DNA of 64,000 nt, taken from assembly GCF_019242955.1 (NCBI RefSeq), contig NZ_CP066129.1, positions 3,534,001-3,598,000 of the forward strand, written 5' to 3'. The translations under genes and the position numbers were made by a program. The notes under the pieces were generated by a model. That model was not told the origin of the DNA. It ran no database searches and saw nothing but the letters and a program-made list of their open reading frames with translations. Shown here piece after piece: positions 29,498-41,411 of the stretch. Numbering within the stretch: the stretch's first letter is position 1; every line of letters starts with the position of its first letter. This stretch comes from Morganella morganii. Lineage in GTDB: Bacteria > Pseudomonadota > Gammaproteobacteria > Enterobacterales > Enterobacteriaceae.

Positions 29498-29947
29498 TTA
29501 TATAACCGGATATATTTCTTTTATATATGCTTCAACAAACGGCTTTAATTCATGAAACGAATAAGGTTCTTTAGATTGAACTAAATAGCTATCATCATAA
29601 ATAACTCTCGGATTCAATGTGAGTGATATTACATATAAAATTAAAACTGAAAATTTTAAATTTAACTCACCCCTGGCTGAAACACTTCCCATATAGGAAT
29701 ATTCAATGTCTTCTTCATCTCGTAATCCCTCTTCAATAAAATTGAAACTTAACCAGCAAAAGTAACCAGAAATATGGTCATGTATATATATAAACTTATC
29801 ATCCAAACTTAATCCTTTTTTGGCCGTCAGTCCAATTGTCAATTGCTGATTTGGTAAGGACAGATTAACAAAACCTTCAGCAATGCTATTAAATACATCT
29901 TCAAACTGAGGAAGAAATTTAATAGGAAATAAAATACTATTAGACAT
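29498..29947 (-). CDS. Orphan CDI immunity protein (module 2)
   Basis: 149 residues, soluble and acidic, beginning MSNSILFPIKFLPQFEDV. Its ATG overlaps the toxin stop by one base (TAATG), so it is translationally coupled to the module 2 toxin. No membrane segment or family motif is recognised. The immunity role comes from position; it would bind and block the nuclease-like C-terminus encoded upstream. The frame is intact, so immunity may still be produced. Confidence 0.65.
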   Translation of the reverse strand: MSNSILFPIKFLPQFEDVFNSIAEGFVNLSLPNQQLTIGLTAKKGLSLDDKFIYIHDHISGYFCWLSFNFIEEGLRDEEDIEYSYMGSVSARGELNLKFSVLILYVISLTLNPRVIYDDSYLVQSKEPYSFHELKPFVEAYIKEIYPVI

Positions 29948-31690
29948 TATCTTTCTCCACCTTTAGTAATTGAACCACTTGTAACATTAAGCCAACCATC
30001 CTGGGTTTTAATATATATATTATTTACTGTACCTTCTTTTGTTACATTACTAACAGGCGAACCAGGCTTAAAATGGTCTATCATTTCTTTCATACTCACA
30101 CCAGTTTTAGATGCATCTATGTATAAGTCTCCCTGATAGCCTGCTTTTTGCATATCTTTAGCGCCACTAACAATATTACGTCTAATTGCATTGATGCTTT
30201 TTCCTTCAACCAACTTCAGTTGGACCGGAACGCCATCTAACCATCCATCAATTCCCTGGAAATTTGCTTTTTCAGCACCTTTAAAACTGCCACCTTTATA
30301 TTTAACAATATCTAAAGCTTGTTGGTATTCATGCGGTTCTAATGCATTCTGCAATACAGTACCTTTTGTTCCCGCCGGTAATTTAACAATCTCCGAATTG
30401 CTAACTATTATTTTATTGACCATATCAGGTGAAATATCTCCACCTTTTTGCTGCATACTCTTCAGTGCTGCCAGCTCAGTCATTTTATCAAATGTTAGCT
30501 TACCTCCGGTTGCAGTACTACCAGTTATTGCTATCCCTGCTGGAGTTGCATCAGCTCCCAGCATTTCAATAATCCAGACGCCTATCTGGTTCGCGCATAA
30601 AACAGGGTTTTCAGCGCATGCTATTGCGCCTGTTTTTGCAGCTGTTGCTAATTCCGGCGCAACGGTCGCCGCATAGTATCCCCCTGTAGCAATTGCATAT
30701 AACTTAATCGCAGTTTTTGTATTTTCTTCGGCAATTTCGCGTTGCTGCAGTTCTATTATCGCTCCTTGGTCACCTGATTCTGCCCTTATTTCAAGCTCAT
30801 GAACATATGCATCGGTTAATTTATATAACGGGTCATTTGAGTTTTTAAAATCCTCTGAGTAGCTATCAATATCAGGAACCAGCATAACCAAGGAGTTATT
30901 TTCAACGGTCGTTTTCCCGGCCTGCGCCGAATTCGCCGCACTCTGCGTATCACCGCCCACCAGACCACCGGCAAGACCCGATGCCAGCGTAGCCCATGCG
31001 CTGACATTCTCTTTTTCCTGTTCGGTCAGTTCGCCCGGCTGTTTTTTGTAGACAGATTCGGCCAGGATACCGATAGCTTCGCCGGTCATGGCGCCGGTGG
31101 CCTGTGCGGCGGCGTTTTCGCCTTTGGCCAGCGCCAGTGCTGCGTTGGCGATGCCGTGCGCCACTACCCGGGCCAGTTGTGAATCTGTGCCCTCTCCCGG
31201 AATCAGGTTTTTGATTTCATTGGCAATAAACGGTGCCGCGCCGTTGGCCTGTGCCGCATTCAGGTCACCGTTCATCAGACCCTGTACCGCTGCGGTGGCT
31301 GCCTGCATGGCGCGCGAAGCCTGACTCTGTCAGATATTCCTCTACCCGCAGATTAAATTCAGCCTCTGTAGGCTTTTTACCCTGAAAATCTGCTTTGGCT
31401 TTTTCTGTTGCATTCGCTTTGGCATGTGTCCGGGCAATATCTATCACCTGAACACCTATCTCACCGAGCAGTTGCTGCTCTTTCACCCGGTTCTGCTCTT
31501 TCTCTTTATCAAATATCTGATTAAGTGCTGAGTGGGCGTTGTCCGTATCGCGGCTCAGGTCTGCCACGTCCTGTTTCTGGTTCTGGTTTTCCGTGTCGCG
31601 GATAATCTATTTGCCGTCTGAGACCGCCGCGTTGCTGCTCTCTTTTTTGTTACCCGCCACAGCAAAGGCATTGCCCGGGTTGGCGATTGA
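29947..31690 (-). pseudogene. Orphan cdiA-CT module 2, PD-(D/E)XK-like toxin
   Basis: The 3' part (29947-31308) is a 453-codon open frame: pre-VENN region, VENN (30895-30906), an entry domain nearly identical to that of the intact CdiA ([20 protein letters not shown]), then a unique toxin. In the toxin, FQGIDGWLDGVPVQLK has the D...QxK spacing of PD-(D/E)XK nucleases. Upstream, a 20-bp deletion at about 31313 (relative to 34786-34805) shifts the frame and a TGG to TAG change at 31608 adds a stop. An internal start could still yield toxin in the cytoplasm. Confidence 0.75.
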
Positions 31691-31784
31691 CCATGACACC
31701 GTTTATTATTGAATTCGGTGACTGCCTGAACGATCACCTTTAATGCGGTAGCAATTACACAGAATTATTTACAGGGTTCGCTAT

Positions 31785-32091
31785 TTAGATCAAATCTTCA
31801 CCATTGAGAAGGACTATTACATTATTTTTACCTAATTCATTCTTTAGCAAACTAGCTATATCGTCTATAGATATAGAAAACGACTTATCATTTGCCGATA
31901 TATATAAATAAGATTTTGGTATTAAACCAAACTCATTAGATATCTCTATGTCTATAGAGTCCGGAAGAGCAGCCTTAGATAAATAATACTTCCCCGGGAA
32001 AATATCAGGGTATTTTACGGTGAAAAAATCCAATTTTTTTTTGTAAATCCTTAGTATTATAGCTTGTAAAACAAGTGATTCCTATCGACAT
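31785..32091 (-). pseudogene. Orphan CDI immunity gene, frameshifted at an A9 tract (module 1)
   Basis: An ATG at 32091, 6 bases after the toxin stop, opens MSIGITCFTSYNTKDLQKK and hits a nine-base homopolymer (T9 at 32034-32042 on the plus strand). A one-base change there joins it to the downstream frame LDFFTVKYPDIFPGKYYLS through IVLLNGEDLI, giving about 101 residues. It sits where an immunity gene should be. The break could be a real lesion, phase variation or a homopolymer sequencing error. Confidence 0.65.
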
Positions 32092-32097
32092 AATTTT

Positions 32098-32588
32098 TCA
32101 TTTCATCCTCATAACATTACCAGATTTATCAACGATGATAACTTTATCCAGTCCCATTACCGGCCATTTAGTCAATTGCTGCTGTAGTTCAGGAACAGAG
32201 ACTTTTGTATCCGACATGTTAATCACTACATTGGTTGTTTGTCCGCTTGTCACTTTACGCTTTATTTCACTATATATATTCCGAACATTACCTGACTTAG
32301 GTGCATAGTATAGAGAGTAACTAATTTGTCGGTATAAGCATCTTTATCTGATAAATAAATAATATTTTGGGATGCTTCCTTTAGGTTTCTTCCAGCCTTT
32401 TGATCTTCAAGTGCTTTGTCTCTTACATCCCGATCATCCGGGCTTAAGAAATTATTCTCAACCGTCGTTTTCCCCGCCTGCGCCGAATTCGCCGCACTCT
32501 GCGTATCACCGCCGACCAAACCACCGGCAAGACCCGATGCCAGCGTAGCCCATGCGCTGACATTCTCTTTTTCCTGTTCGGTCAGTTT
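32098..32588 (-). pseudogene. Orphan cdiA-CT module 1, CdiA_C-type nuclease, frameshifted
   Basis: It begins inside [20 protein letters not shown], copied from cdiA, and reaches VENN at 32451-32462. A unique toxin follows (FLSPDDRDVRDKALEDQKAG onward) but shifts frame near 32310. The other frame continues YYAPKSGNVRNIYSEIKRKV, TNVVINMSDTKVSVPELQQQ and KWPVMGLDKVIIVDKSGNV to a stop at 32098. The ending resembles the CdiA C-terminal tRNase fold (vvin...LqqqL..wPi.GL..V.vid..G). Homology to cdiA ends abruptly at 32588. Confidence 0.7.
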
Positions 32589-32955
32589 GTAAGCATCCCG
32601 GATAAAACCAATTTTTCTATTATTTTCAGTGGTTAAAGAGCGATTTTCCCAATGCTTTTTTACATTTTAACTCAAAAGTCCCGACGTGCCTTTTGGGTTT
32701 TATGAGGCTTTTCTTGAACATGTTTCGTAGTAACGTAAAAACACCGACGACTAAAGAAGAAGTGGTCAAAACCAGACACTATACAGTGGATAACCACCCC
32801 TAACCGCGGTAACCCCACGCAACTGACATTAAGCGGTATTAAGCGGTAAGTGGCTAACAGAGATGGGGTTGAGGTAGGAAGCCACTATACCCTCACTCGC
32901 CAAGCCGGACAGTTGATTATCCGGCTGGCTGAGGGGGAGTGAGACTATTTCGATA
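32589..32955. other. Spacer with long imperfect palindrome after cdiI
   Basis: About 360 bases with no gene. A long imperfect dyad at 32892-32943 has arms CTCACTC...CCGGA and TCCGG...GAGTGAG and starts 12 bases past the cdiI stop. It may act as the cdi terminator. The rest does not resemble cdiA and may be mobile-element derived, since it sits exactly where the orphan homology is cut. Confidence 0.5.
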
Positions 32956-33336
32956 TCATGTATAGCGCTCTTTAAGCCTCATCATAGAGCGCTCTATTGT
33001 TTCTTTATTCTCTGGATGCTCAGTTATATAACTATCTGTTATAACCTGCATTAACTCAACAAATTTCTGAGGTGAAAGCGTCGAACTTTCATAGTCTCCA
33101 AACATAAAACTAACCTCATCAAATTCATCAGGTATATCCCAATCTTGGTCTAATGCATAACCATTACCTTCTGAAGGAGAAAAACCATGCCCTTCACTAG
33201 CCGTACTTAAAAATGTGGGGTATGTCATTTTATTTTTTTCTAACGTTTCAAAAATAATATCATATAAATCCCTGCCATTGTTATCATACAGCTCTTTCTT
33301 TACATTTATTAACCAATCTAATTTGTCAATAATCAT
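32956..33336 (-). CDS. cdiI: CdiI immunity protein of the intact CDI system
   Basis: 126 residues, acidic and soluble, beginning [20 protein letters not shown]. The ATG overlaps the cdiA stop by four bases. It should bind the CdiA C-terminal RNase-like domain and protect the producing cell. The central acidic region ([20 protein letters not shown]) would suit binding to a basic nuclease. No family is certain; the role follows from position. Confidence 0.8.
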   Translation of the reverse strand: MIIDKLDWLINVKKELYDNNGRDLYDIIFETLEKNKMTYPTFLSTASEGHGFSPSEGNGYALDQDWDIPDEFDEVSFMFGDYESSTLSPQKFVELMQVITDSYITEHPENKETIERSMMRLKERYT

Positions 33337-36300
33337 TTTTTATCTCTCGGTGGCATTGTTATAAATGCGTTGTTAATTTCTCCAGTTTTTGCATCTCGAG
33401 TTACTTGAAACCAGTAACCATCAACTTGAGCTGAATATTGCCTATAATCTGGATTGTTTTTGAAAAAACTCTCCGCTTTTTGAGAAGCCTTATAGGACAT
33501 ATCGTTAATTTTTGAGTCAGACAATACTGTAGGATCATATGTTGTTTTTGTTTGCTCTGCCTTAAATCCAATTTGCTGACCTCTACCATTAACAGCTGGA
33601 ATTTGATATTGATACTCCACTAAACCAGGATACTTTTTATCCGTTATAGTTAGATTTATTTTAGCCCCAGTCATTTCAACAGACTCTAGGAATGCATCTT
33701 GTTTATGGGCTCCTGAAATAGTTCCTTGTCTGCGATTTAAGACACCTAATTGAGTGTTATGCTCTGCAATTTTATTGGTAAGATTTTCTGGAATTAGTTT
33801 ATTTATTTCATTAGTCTTATCATAAGGAAATGATGCACCGCTGGATGACTGCGAGGCTGGGTTAGAAGGTGATTTTGATGATAGTGATTTGCTGACCATT
33901 TCCGGCGAAACTTTACCGCCCTGCTGCTGCATACTCTTTAACGCGGACAATTCGGATAATTGATTAACAGTAAGTTTCGCTGTAGCTGTACTTCCGGTTA
34001 TCGCTATTCCTGCAGGTGCCGCATCAGCTCCCAGCATTTCAATAATCCAGACTCCCACCTGGTTTGCACATAAGACCGGATTTTCCGCACAGGTAATTGC
34101 ACCTGCTTTTGCAGCAGCGATGATTTCAGGCGCAGCAGTTGCCGTATAGTAGCCACCGACAACAGTTGCATACAAAACAACCGCTGTTTTTGCATTCTCT
34201 TCGGCAATTTCTCGTTGTTGCAGCTCTATTATTGCCCCTTGGTCACCTGATTCTGCCCTTATTTCAAGCTCATGAACATATGCATCGGTTAATTTATATA
34301 ACGGGTCATTTGAGTTTTTAAAATCCTCTGAGTAGCTATCAATATCAGGAACCAGCATAACCAAGGAGTTATTTTCAACCGTCGTCTTCCCGGCCTGCGC
34401 CGAATTGGCCGCACTCTGCGTATCTCCGCCCACCAGCCCACCGGCAAGACCCGATGCCAGCGTAGCCCATGCGCTGACATTCTCTTTTTCCTGTTCCGTC
34501 AGTTCGCCCGGCTGTTTTTTGTAGACAGATTCAGCCAGTATACCGATAGCTTCGCCGGTCATGGCACCGGTGGCCTGTGCGGCGGCGTTTTCGCCTTTGG
34601 CCAGTGCCAGCGCCGCGTTGGCGATGCCGTGGGCGATGGTGCGTTTCAGATTGGCGTCGGCGTCATCATCCGGGATCAGGTTTTTGATTTCATTGGCGAT
34701 AAACGGTGCAGCGCCGTTAGCCAGTGCCGCATTCAGGTCACCGTTCATCAGACCCTGTACCGCTGCGGTGGCTGCCTGCATGGCGCGGGTGTACTTGCCG
34801 CCGGTGCCGAAGCCTGATTCCGCTAAGTTTTTCTCAACCTCTTTGTTAAATAACAGTGCACTGATCGCTTCATCGTCAGTTTCTTGACCGTCTGCCGTCA
34901 GTGCCGCTCTGGCGTTATCGATATCATCCTTACTGTACTTTCTGATATCAAAGCTTTCCTTCGCTTTTTCTGTGGCTTTGATTTTTGCCTCAGTCCGGGC
35001 AATATCAATCACCTGAACACCTATCTCACCAAGCAGTTGCTGCTCTTTCACCCGGTTCTGCTCTTTCTCTTTATCAAATATCTGATTAAGGGCGGAGTGG
35101 GCGTTGTCCGTATCACGGCTCAGGTCTGCCACGTCCTGTTTCTGGTTTTCAGTGTCGCGGATAATCCATTTGCCGTCCGAGACCGCCGCATGGGTGGTGT
35201 TGCTGCTGCTCTCTTTTTTATTATCCGCCACAGCCAGCGCACTGCCGAGGTTGGATACCAGGTTACCGCCGACTGCGCCGCCGGAGCTCAGGCTGCCGCC
35301 CTGGTGCTCCACCTGATATTCCGCTTTGTTTTCCAGATTGTTAAAGCCCAGCGTACCGGTATCGAGGGTATTTTTGTCTTTATCTGCCGTCGAGGCAATC
35401 ACCGCACCGTCAAGCTGCGTGTGTTTGCCGACAGTAACCTCAAAGCCCTCTTTCCCGGCATAAATACCCGTCTGGTTCTGTACTGATTCGTATTCACTGT
35501 GCATCTTATCGCGGTTTGCCGAGATATTCAGTGAACCGCTGCTCAGACCGATGCTTCCCCCGGCACTGAGACTGGTTTGTTTCGCGTCGTAGTTATCAAC
35601 CGCCTGCTCACTCTGCAGTGTCAGGTTGCCGCCGGTATTGACGATAACTTTTTCACCCTGTGCCTGTGCGCCTTTCAGTGTGGTGTCGTTGCCGCTGTTA
35701 ATCGTCAGGGTTTTGCCCGCGTTCACCGTGGTATCGGTGGCAAACTGGCTGTTACCTTTTTCGAACCCTTTGCCTTTGTTCACGCTGGCGTTGACATTAA
35801 AACCCGCGCCGTTTGAACCAAAGGTGATACCTACCCCCACCGAGCTGCCTTTGCTGCTGTTTTTACCGTCCACCCTCTGTGTGTTCTGCGCAGAAGTCAG
35901 TGCGATGTCATTCTCTGCATTGAGGGCGAGATTGCCGCCCGCCTGCAACTCACTGCCGGTGACCGCAATATTCCCGCTGTCCGGGGTTTTACCGGTGGCG
36001 TTAATGGTCAGATTATTCCCCGCACTGACACTGCTGCCCTGTGCGGTGGTCTGCCGGGTGGCCGTTTCGGATGATGAGGAGCTGCTGCCGTAAGACAGAT
36101 TCACGCCGAACGCAGAGCCAGCATCTCCCTGAACATCGGCCAGACGACCGGCTTCCAGCGCCTGGGCGCCGGATAGCCCCGCCTTGATATTCTGCAGGGC
36201 TTTCACGCGGCCGTTTTCCGTTTCTTTTGCGTCATCCGCTGTCTGTACAGCGGTATTAAGTGCTCCGCCTGCGGCACCACTCAGCGCCAGCGTAAATCCG

Positions 36301-39300
36301 CTCTGCTTCTGTTCGGTTTTTGTCAGTTCGGTGTGCGTGTTTTCAGCGGCGGTGACCGCAACGGATTGTCCGGAGAGACGGATATCTTTTTCCGCTACCA
36401 CATCACTGCCGTGAATGGCAAGGTTTTCCCCGGCGGTCAGGCTGACATTTCCTTCGGTGCTGCCCAGCGTGCTGCCTTTGCCGAAACGGCTGTCGCTGTC
36501 GGTGGTCTGTTTCATTTCCTGTTTGCCGACGGTAAAACCGATACCGCCGGAACTCATCAGGCCGGATTTTTTCTCCTCGCGCAGATGCGTTTCCTCACGG
36601 GCTTCATCCGTGGTGGTGACCGTGATATTTTTCCCGGCCGTGGCGGTCAGGTCGTTATCCGCAATTACCTGACTGCCCTCAACGGTAAGATTATTGCCGG
36701 CTTTCAGGGTGACGGTATCGCCGCCGAACTGGCTACTGACCGCATCGGTGCGGTGTACTTCGTCGTGGGTTTCCAGTGATGAGGCGGAGAGCAGACCTTT
36801 GCTGGTCTGTTTACTGTGCTCAGTCAGGTCAGAAACGTCTTTGCCGGACTGAATGGTAATATCGCGCCCGGCAGTGACCGTCAGGGCATTTTTGGCATCA
36901 ACCGTTGCGGCGGTGGCGTTCATATCCCGCCCCGCGTTCAGGGAGATATCCCCGCCGTGCAGTTGTGATCCGGTATCTGTCTGCGTGGTGAGGTGACGAT
37001 AATTATCGTTACCCCAGTCGCCGTTTTCAGTCCGGGTGGTGGTGACGGTACCCAGCGTGATGTCATTCCCGGCAGTAATAGTGGTTTTGCTGTCTTTGCC
37101 GGTAGCAGCAATATCAGTTGCCGTCAGTGTGACCGAGTCTTTCGCGTTCAGGGTCAGCTTGCCGTTATCCCCCTGCACATAAATGCCCGCGATGCGGTTG
37201 AGGTGACGGTTATCCACATCCCCTGCCAGGGTGGTTTCACTGCGGATGTTCTCTGCATTCGCCGTCAGGGAATCTCCTCCGATGAGTGTACCTCCGAGAT
37301 TATTCAGGTCACGCTGTGCATTAATCAGCACATCATTACCGCTGACCGTCCCCTGATTGAGAATGTCCCCTGCATTGATGGTCAGTGAGTCTTTACTGAG
37401 GATAGAGCCGCTGTTAACCAGTTGTCCGTTTACCGTAAATTGGGTGCTCTTACCGGCCAGCAGTGCGCCGTCACCGGTTAAATCCCCCGGTTTCACACGG
37501 GCATAGACCTGCGGTACCAGGACTTTTTCGGTGCTGCCGTCCGCCAGGGTGATGGTTTTCTCAACCAGCCACACCATGTCGCCGGTCAGCAGTGCCATCT
37601 GCTCTGCGGTCAGTGCCACGCCCGGGGTCAGATTATATTTTTTACCGAAGATGATGCCGTTATCCATCAGCGCTTTGAATTGTTCTTCGTCGTTACGGTA
37701 ATTGCCGAGATAACGCTGCCCGGAGAGTGTCACGATCTGGTCAGTAATAAGCTTCTGCTCGTAATAGCCGTCACCGAGGCGTTTGTGCATCTGGCTGTGA
37801 TCACTGAGCAGCGACTGCTGCATATAATCAGTGCCCAGCCATTTTTTGCGGTTGGTAAAACGCGGGTCAGTTTCCACCAGATACTGACTGTCACTGCCGG
37901 GTTTCACATTAAACAGGCTGTTGTCTGGCAGCGTTATCGTGTTATTACCGGTACGGATCACAGTGTCTGCTGTGGTGCCGCCGGTTTCTCCGATCACCGG
38001 AACATCAATGATCGCCGGAGCTGTGCGCCCGGAGGTATCCACCGCCTGAATGTCGGTCTGTGCATTCATTTCCCATTTATGCACGCCAAGGTCAGTGTCG
38101 GTGATCACCGGTGCGGGACGGTAACGGCTGTTATCTCTGCCCTGCGAGGTTTTGGTGCCGCCGATTTTCCGTTTTTTCTTTTTCGCGTACCAGCGGGTCT
38201 GTTTCCCGATATCCGTGACGATATGCACCCCTTTGGTGGCAATATTCTGCAAATCACCAATCGTGGTTGTCAGCAGTCCGCCCGCCAGGACACGACTGTC
38301 TTTGTTCAGCAGTTTGTCGCTGTTAATCGTCAGATCCGCACCGGACTGAATAACACCCGGCTCTGTGGTTACAACCTGCGTATCCTCAATTGTCCGGGTG
38401 TAGTTATATTCATAAAACTCGTCATTACGGGTTCCGTCCGGCATCACCGCGGTATGAACGCCGTATTTATTTTTACGGCTGGTATCGATATCTTTCCAGT
38501 TGAAGCGCTGTGTCTGACCTTTCAGTACGCCCTCATGAATTTTCTGTCTGCCGGTGACCTCAACCCGGGTGACCAGGTTGGTATTGATATTATTGATTTC
38601 CCGGATATTCAGCGTCATATCCCCCTGCGATTCCAGGGTGGAGCCGAGGTTATTAAACAGGTCAGCACTGCCGGTGGCGTGGTAATCCGCATCCAGTGTA
38701 TGACCGATACTGAGCAGTCCCTGACTGTAAATCAGGCTCTGTCCGGTATTGTTCAGCGTACCGGTACCGATATTCAGGCTGTTGCGGGCGGCAATCACCG
38801 CCGAGCGGGATTTGTCTGCGGCGGCGGAGTTATTGAGGGTATCAGCCTGAAGCGCGATATTATCACCGTAGATCCGTCCGGTGGCGGTATTGTCCAGCGT
38901 GTTGGTGCTGATACGGGTATTGACGCCGTCAATCAATCCGGTGTTGGTGAGGGTGTTTTTAACCGTCAGCGTGGTGTTGTCCGCACTGATTTCCGCATCG
39001 CGGTTATTGGTCAGATCTGAGGTTTTAATCGTGACCGCATTGCCGCCCTGAATCAGGGCCTCATTCTGCACACCGTTTTTCACAATCATGGTCAGGCTGC
39101 CGTTGGCCTGTACCTTTTTCCGGTTGGTGAACGCATCATTCAGGGACAGTGACATATCCCCTGACGATAACACATCGCCGTCACCGCTGAGGCTGCCACT
39201 GCTGACCGTCAGATTCTGACCGGCAATCAGTGTGCCGCCGGTGTTGGTGAGGGTATTGGTGGTCAGCGCCGCGCTTTTATGTCCGGCAACCGTGCCCCGC

Positions 39301-41366
39301 GTGTTATCCAGTTCACGGGCGGAGAAAGTAAGCTGTTTGCCGCCGCGCAGTTCCCCGTCGCGGTTATCCGTTTTTCCGGTGACGGTCAGTTGTGCCTCAG
39401 CACTGCCCTGAAGTTTTCCGCGCTGGTTGCTCAGTGTTTCTGCGCTGAGGGTCAGATGTTGTCCGGCGATCACTCCCTGTGTGTTATCAAGGGTATGCTG
39501 TACCGCCAGTGTCAGTGCACCGCTGTCGCGCTGCACCATTTTTCCGTCACGGTGAGACAGGGAATTCATCTCACCGGTGATAGTGCGGGCTGAGGTTTCA
39601 CTGTTATCCATCTGATAATTTCCGCCTTTCATCATCAGATGACCGTTAGAAACAATCACACCGTTTTGTCCGGTGAAGTCCGGCGTGGTGATACTGACCG
39701 TACCGGTTCCGGCATGCTGAATGCGGCCTTTTTGGTTATCAATTCTGTCTGCATTCAGCGTGATATTATTGCTGTTGGCGGCGATCGTGCCGTCTTTATT
39801 AATGATCCCGTCTTTGTGGTTCAGTTTCAGATCATCTGTACTGATCTGAATTATCTGCCCCTGTGTGTTATCCAGTTTGCGGGCGGTCAGTTGCAGCGCA
39901 CCGGCGGTCAGTTTGCCGCTGCGGTTATCAATACCGTCCGGCGCAACTGCGGTCAGCGTACCGGAAGCGGAAACGTCCGCATTTTTCAGGTTCAGTCCGG
40001 AGGCGGAGGTCAGCGCCATGTCTTTTGCTGCCGTGCGGCTGTTTTCCAGCGAGATGTCTGCTGCGGTGACCGCCATACGGTCATGTGCCAGTTGCTGTCC
40101 GTTAAGGGTGGCACCTTTCGCGGCGGTCAGTGTCATATTGCCGGTCTGTGTCAGCCGCCCGTCTTTATCCGCTCCGGCCGCCATCACGGCACCTGCGGCA
40201 TTATTCAGTGCCTGACTGTCTGAGGTGATATTGCGTCCCGCCAGGATCTGTTTTTGGTTATCCGTATCCCCGGCGGTGCTGAGCTGAATATCCCGCCCGG
40301 CACTGACTGTACCGGTATTGGTGATATTATCAGTCAGTGTCGCTTTCACGTCCGTTGCTGCAGTAATAATACCGCTGTTCTGTAATTTGCCGTCAGCGGA
40401 CAGGCTCAGTTCACCAACCTGCGCCCCGATAGTGCCCGCATTGCGCACACCGACGCCGTGTTCGGTGCCGACCAGTTTAATTTTATTGCCATACATACCG
40501 CCGACCGCCGCGACATCCAGCGCAAACGCAGGTGTAGTGCCGTCAGCCGCTTTTTGTGTCACCACATTACCCTGCGCATCCGTGATGTTGCGCCCGGTGG
40601 TGATGGTCAGATCCTGTGCATGCAGTTTGGCATTGACTTCCACCGCACGTCCTATCAGCCGGGTATAGTTGCTCTGCGCATCATTCATTCCTTTGCCGGT
40701 AATGGCTATCTGCCCTTTATCGACATCAAAGCCTTTGACCCGGCCCTGTTCCAGTAAAGCTTGTGCAGCAGCCATGGTGGTCTGTCCGGCATTGATAAAA
40801 CCACAGCCGTTACAGGTGATCCCCGCCGGGTTGGCGATGATCACATCCGCCCGTTTCCCGGCCACTTCGACAAAACCGTTAAGCTGACTCGGATTAGCGC
40901 TGTTGACCTCATTGAGGATAATGTTTGCCTCGCCTTTGGCCACCCACGGGTTGGCAGTGACCAGCCCGCCCAGTTGTGTCTGCGTGTTGACTGCGCTGTT
41001 ATTGAGGATCGCGCCTTTCTGGTCAACATCAAACTGACTGTACTGGTTACGGGATACACCATCACTGTTCGGCGCCTGAATATTGACCTGCGGCGTACCG
41101 TTGGCGGAGGAGATCACGGTCGGCTGCTGATTACCGGGAGCGGAGCCGTCCGCCACAATACCGCCCGCCGTCACCGGCAGGGCAATCCAGCCGAGCAGCA
41201 GCATCATACTGAGCCGCAGCGGGGAAATTACCGCAGTCAGTGAGGTAATGTCCGCGCTGTTCTGTGTGCGGGATTTGTCGCTGCTGTGATTTTTTGCCAG
41301 TTCGGATACCACCATCATCATCTGGCGGGCTTTGTTAAAAATAATCCGGTAACAGTGTTTGTTCAT
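33333..41366 (-). CDS. cdiA: CdiA contact-dependent inhibition exoprotein, EndoU-like toxin
   Basis: 2677 residues. An extended signal peptide region ([20 protein letters not shown]) precedes the signal sequence ending near residue 67. The two-partner secretion domain (about 75-320) has [15 protein letters not shown]-type repeats fill most of the protein to about 2000, followed by the pre-toxin part. VENN is at 2330-2333 (34368-34379). The last 345 residues hold an entry domain, then a toxin with [15 protein letters not shown] near 2554 and [11 protein letters not shown] near 2605, the His and Lys/Thr-Tyr landmarks of bacterial EndoU RNases. CdiB exports it to the cell surface, and the C-terminus is delivered into neighbours. 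Confidence 0.93.
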   Translation of the reverse strand: MNKHCYRIIFNKARQMMMVVSELAKNHSSDKSRTQNSADITSLTAVISPLRLSMMLLLGWIALPVTAGGIVADGSAPGNQQPTVISSANGTPQVNIQAPNSDGVSRNQYSQFDVDQKGAILNNSAVNTQTQLGGLVTANPWVAKGEANIILNEVNSANPSQLNGFVEVAGKRADVIIANPAGITCNGCGFINAGQTTMAAAQALLEQGRVKGFDVDKGQIAITGKGMNDAQSNYTRLIGRAVEVNAKLHAQDLTITTGRNITDAQGNVVTQKAADGTTPAFALDVAAVGGMYGNKIKLVGTEHGVGVRNAGTIGAQVGELSLSADGKLQNSGIITAATDVKATLTDNITNTGTVSAGRDIQLSTAGDTDNQKQILAGRNITSDSQALNNAAGAVMAAGADKDGRLTQTGNMTLTAAKGATLNGQQLAHDRMAVTAADISLENSRTAAKDMALTSASGLNLKNADVSASGTLTAVAPDGIDNRSGKLTAGALQLTARKLDNTQGQIIQISTDDLKLNHKDGIINKDGTIAANSNNITLNADRIDNQKGRIQHAGTGTVSITTPDFTGQNGVIVSNGHLMMKGGNYQMDNSETSARTITGEMNSLSHRDGKMVQRDSGALTLAVQHTLDNTQGVIAGQHLTLSAETLSNQRGKLQGSAEAQLTVTGKTDNRDGELRGGKQLTFSARELDNTRGTVAGHKSAALTTNTLTNTGGTLIAGQNLTVSSGSLSGDGDVLSSGDMSLSLNDAFTNRKKVQANGSLTMIVKNGVQNEALIQGGNAVTIKTSDLTNNRDAEISADNTTLTVKNTLTNTGLIDGVNTRISTNTLDNTATGRIYGDNIALQADTLNNSAAADKSRSAVIAARNSLNIGTGTLNNTGQSLIYSQGLLSIGHTLDADYHATGSADLFNNLGSTLESQGDMTLNIREINNINTNLVTRVEVTGRQKIHEGVLKGQTQRFNWKDIDTSRKNKYGVHTAVMPDGTRNDEFYEYNYTRTIEDTQVVTTEPGVIQSGADLTINSDKLLNKDSRVLAGGLLTTTIGDLQNIATKGVHIVTDIGKQTRWYAKKKKRKIGGTKTSQGRDNSRYRPAPVITDTDLGVHKWEMNAQTDIQAVDTSGRTAPAIIDVPVIGETGGTTADTVIRTGNNTITLPDNSLFNVKPGSDSQYLVETDPRFTNRKKWLGTDYMQQSLLSDHSQMHKRLGDGYYEQKLITDQIVTLSGQRYLGNYRNDEEQFKALMDNGIIFGKKYNLTPGVALTAEQMALLTGDMVWLVEKTITLADGSTEKVLVPQVYARVKPGDLTGDGALLAGKSTQFTVNGQLVNSGSILSKDSLTINAGDILNQGTVSGNDVLINAQRDLNNLGGTLIGGDSLTANAENIRSETTLAGDVDNRHLNRIAGIYVQGDNGKLTLNAKDSVTLTATDIAATGKDSKTTITAGNDITLGTVTTTRTENGDWGNDNYRHLTTQTDTGSQLHGGDISLNAGRDMNATAATVDAKNALTVTAGRDITIQSGKDVSDLTEHSKQTSKGLLSASSLETHDEVHRTDAVSSQFGGDTVTLKAGNNLTVEGSQVIADNDLTATAGKNITVTTTDEAREETHLREEKKSGLMSSGGIGFTVGKQEMKQTTDSDSRFGKGSTLGSTEGNVSLTAGENLAIHGSDVVAEKDIRLSGQSVAVTAAENTHTELTKTEQKQSGFTLALSGAAGGALNTAVQTADDAKETENGRVKALQNIKAGLSGAQALEAGRLADVQGDAGSAFGVNLSYGSSSSSSETATRQTTAQGSSVSAGNNLTINATGKTPDSGNIAVTGSELQAGGNLALNAENDIALTSAQNTQRVDGKNSSKGSSVGVGITFGSNGAGFNVNASVNKGKGFEKGNSQFATDTTVNAGKTLTINSGNDTTLKGAQAQGEKVIVNTGGNLTLQSEQAVDNYDAKQTSLSAGGSIGLSSGSLNISANRDKMHSEYESVQNQTGIYAGKEGFEVTVGKHTQLDGAVIASTADKDKNTLDTGTLGFNNLENKAEYQVEHQGGSLSSGGAVGGNLVSNLGSALAVADNKKESSSNTTHAAVSDGKWIIRDTENQKQDVADLSRDTDNAHSALNQIFDKEKEQNRVKEQQLLGEIGVQVIDIARTEAKIKATEKAKESFDIRKYSKDDIDNARAALTADGQETDDEAISALLFNKEVEKNLAESGFGTGGKYTRAMQAATAAVQGLMNGDLNAALANGAAPFIANEIKNLIPDDDADANLKRTIAHGIANAALALAKGENAAAQATGAMTGEAIGILAESVYKKQPGELTEQEKENVSAWATLASGLAGGLVGGDTQSAANSAQAGKTTVENNSLVMLVPDIDSYSEDFKNSNDPLYKLTDAYVHELEIRAESGDQGAIIELQQREIAEENAKTAVVLYATVVGGYYTATAAPEIIAAAKAGAITCAENPVLCANQVGVWIIEMLGADAAPAGIAITGSTATAKLTVNQLSELSALKSMQQQGGKVSPEMVSKSLSSKSPSNPASQSSSGASFPYDKTNEINKLIPENLTNKIAEHNTQLGVLNRRQGTISGAHKQDAFLESVEMTGAKINLTITDKKYPGLVEYQYQIPAVNGRGQQIGFKAEQTKTTYDPTVLSDSKINDMSYKASQKAESFFKNNPDYRQYSAQVDGYWFQVTRDAKTGEINNAFITMPPRDKK

Positions 41367-41411
41367 AATCTCAGTTCCCTGAAAATCGGGTAATCATCCG
41401 TACAGCGGGCA

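Noticed and set aside
26715..32588. CRISPR array, considered because of repeated blocks
   Set aside because: The repeats are long coding segments homologous to cdiA, not short regular repeats with spacers.
35626..36093. Alanine/leucine-rich frame antisense to cdiA
   Set aside because: Composition is that of a shadow of repeat-rich coding DNA on the other strand; no homology seen.
37680..39020. 446-codon open frame antisense to cdiA
   Set aside because: It lies within the FHA repeat region, mirrors the repeat codon pattern, and has no ribosome site or recognisable domain.
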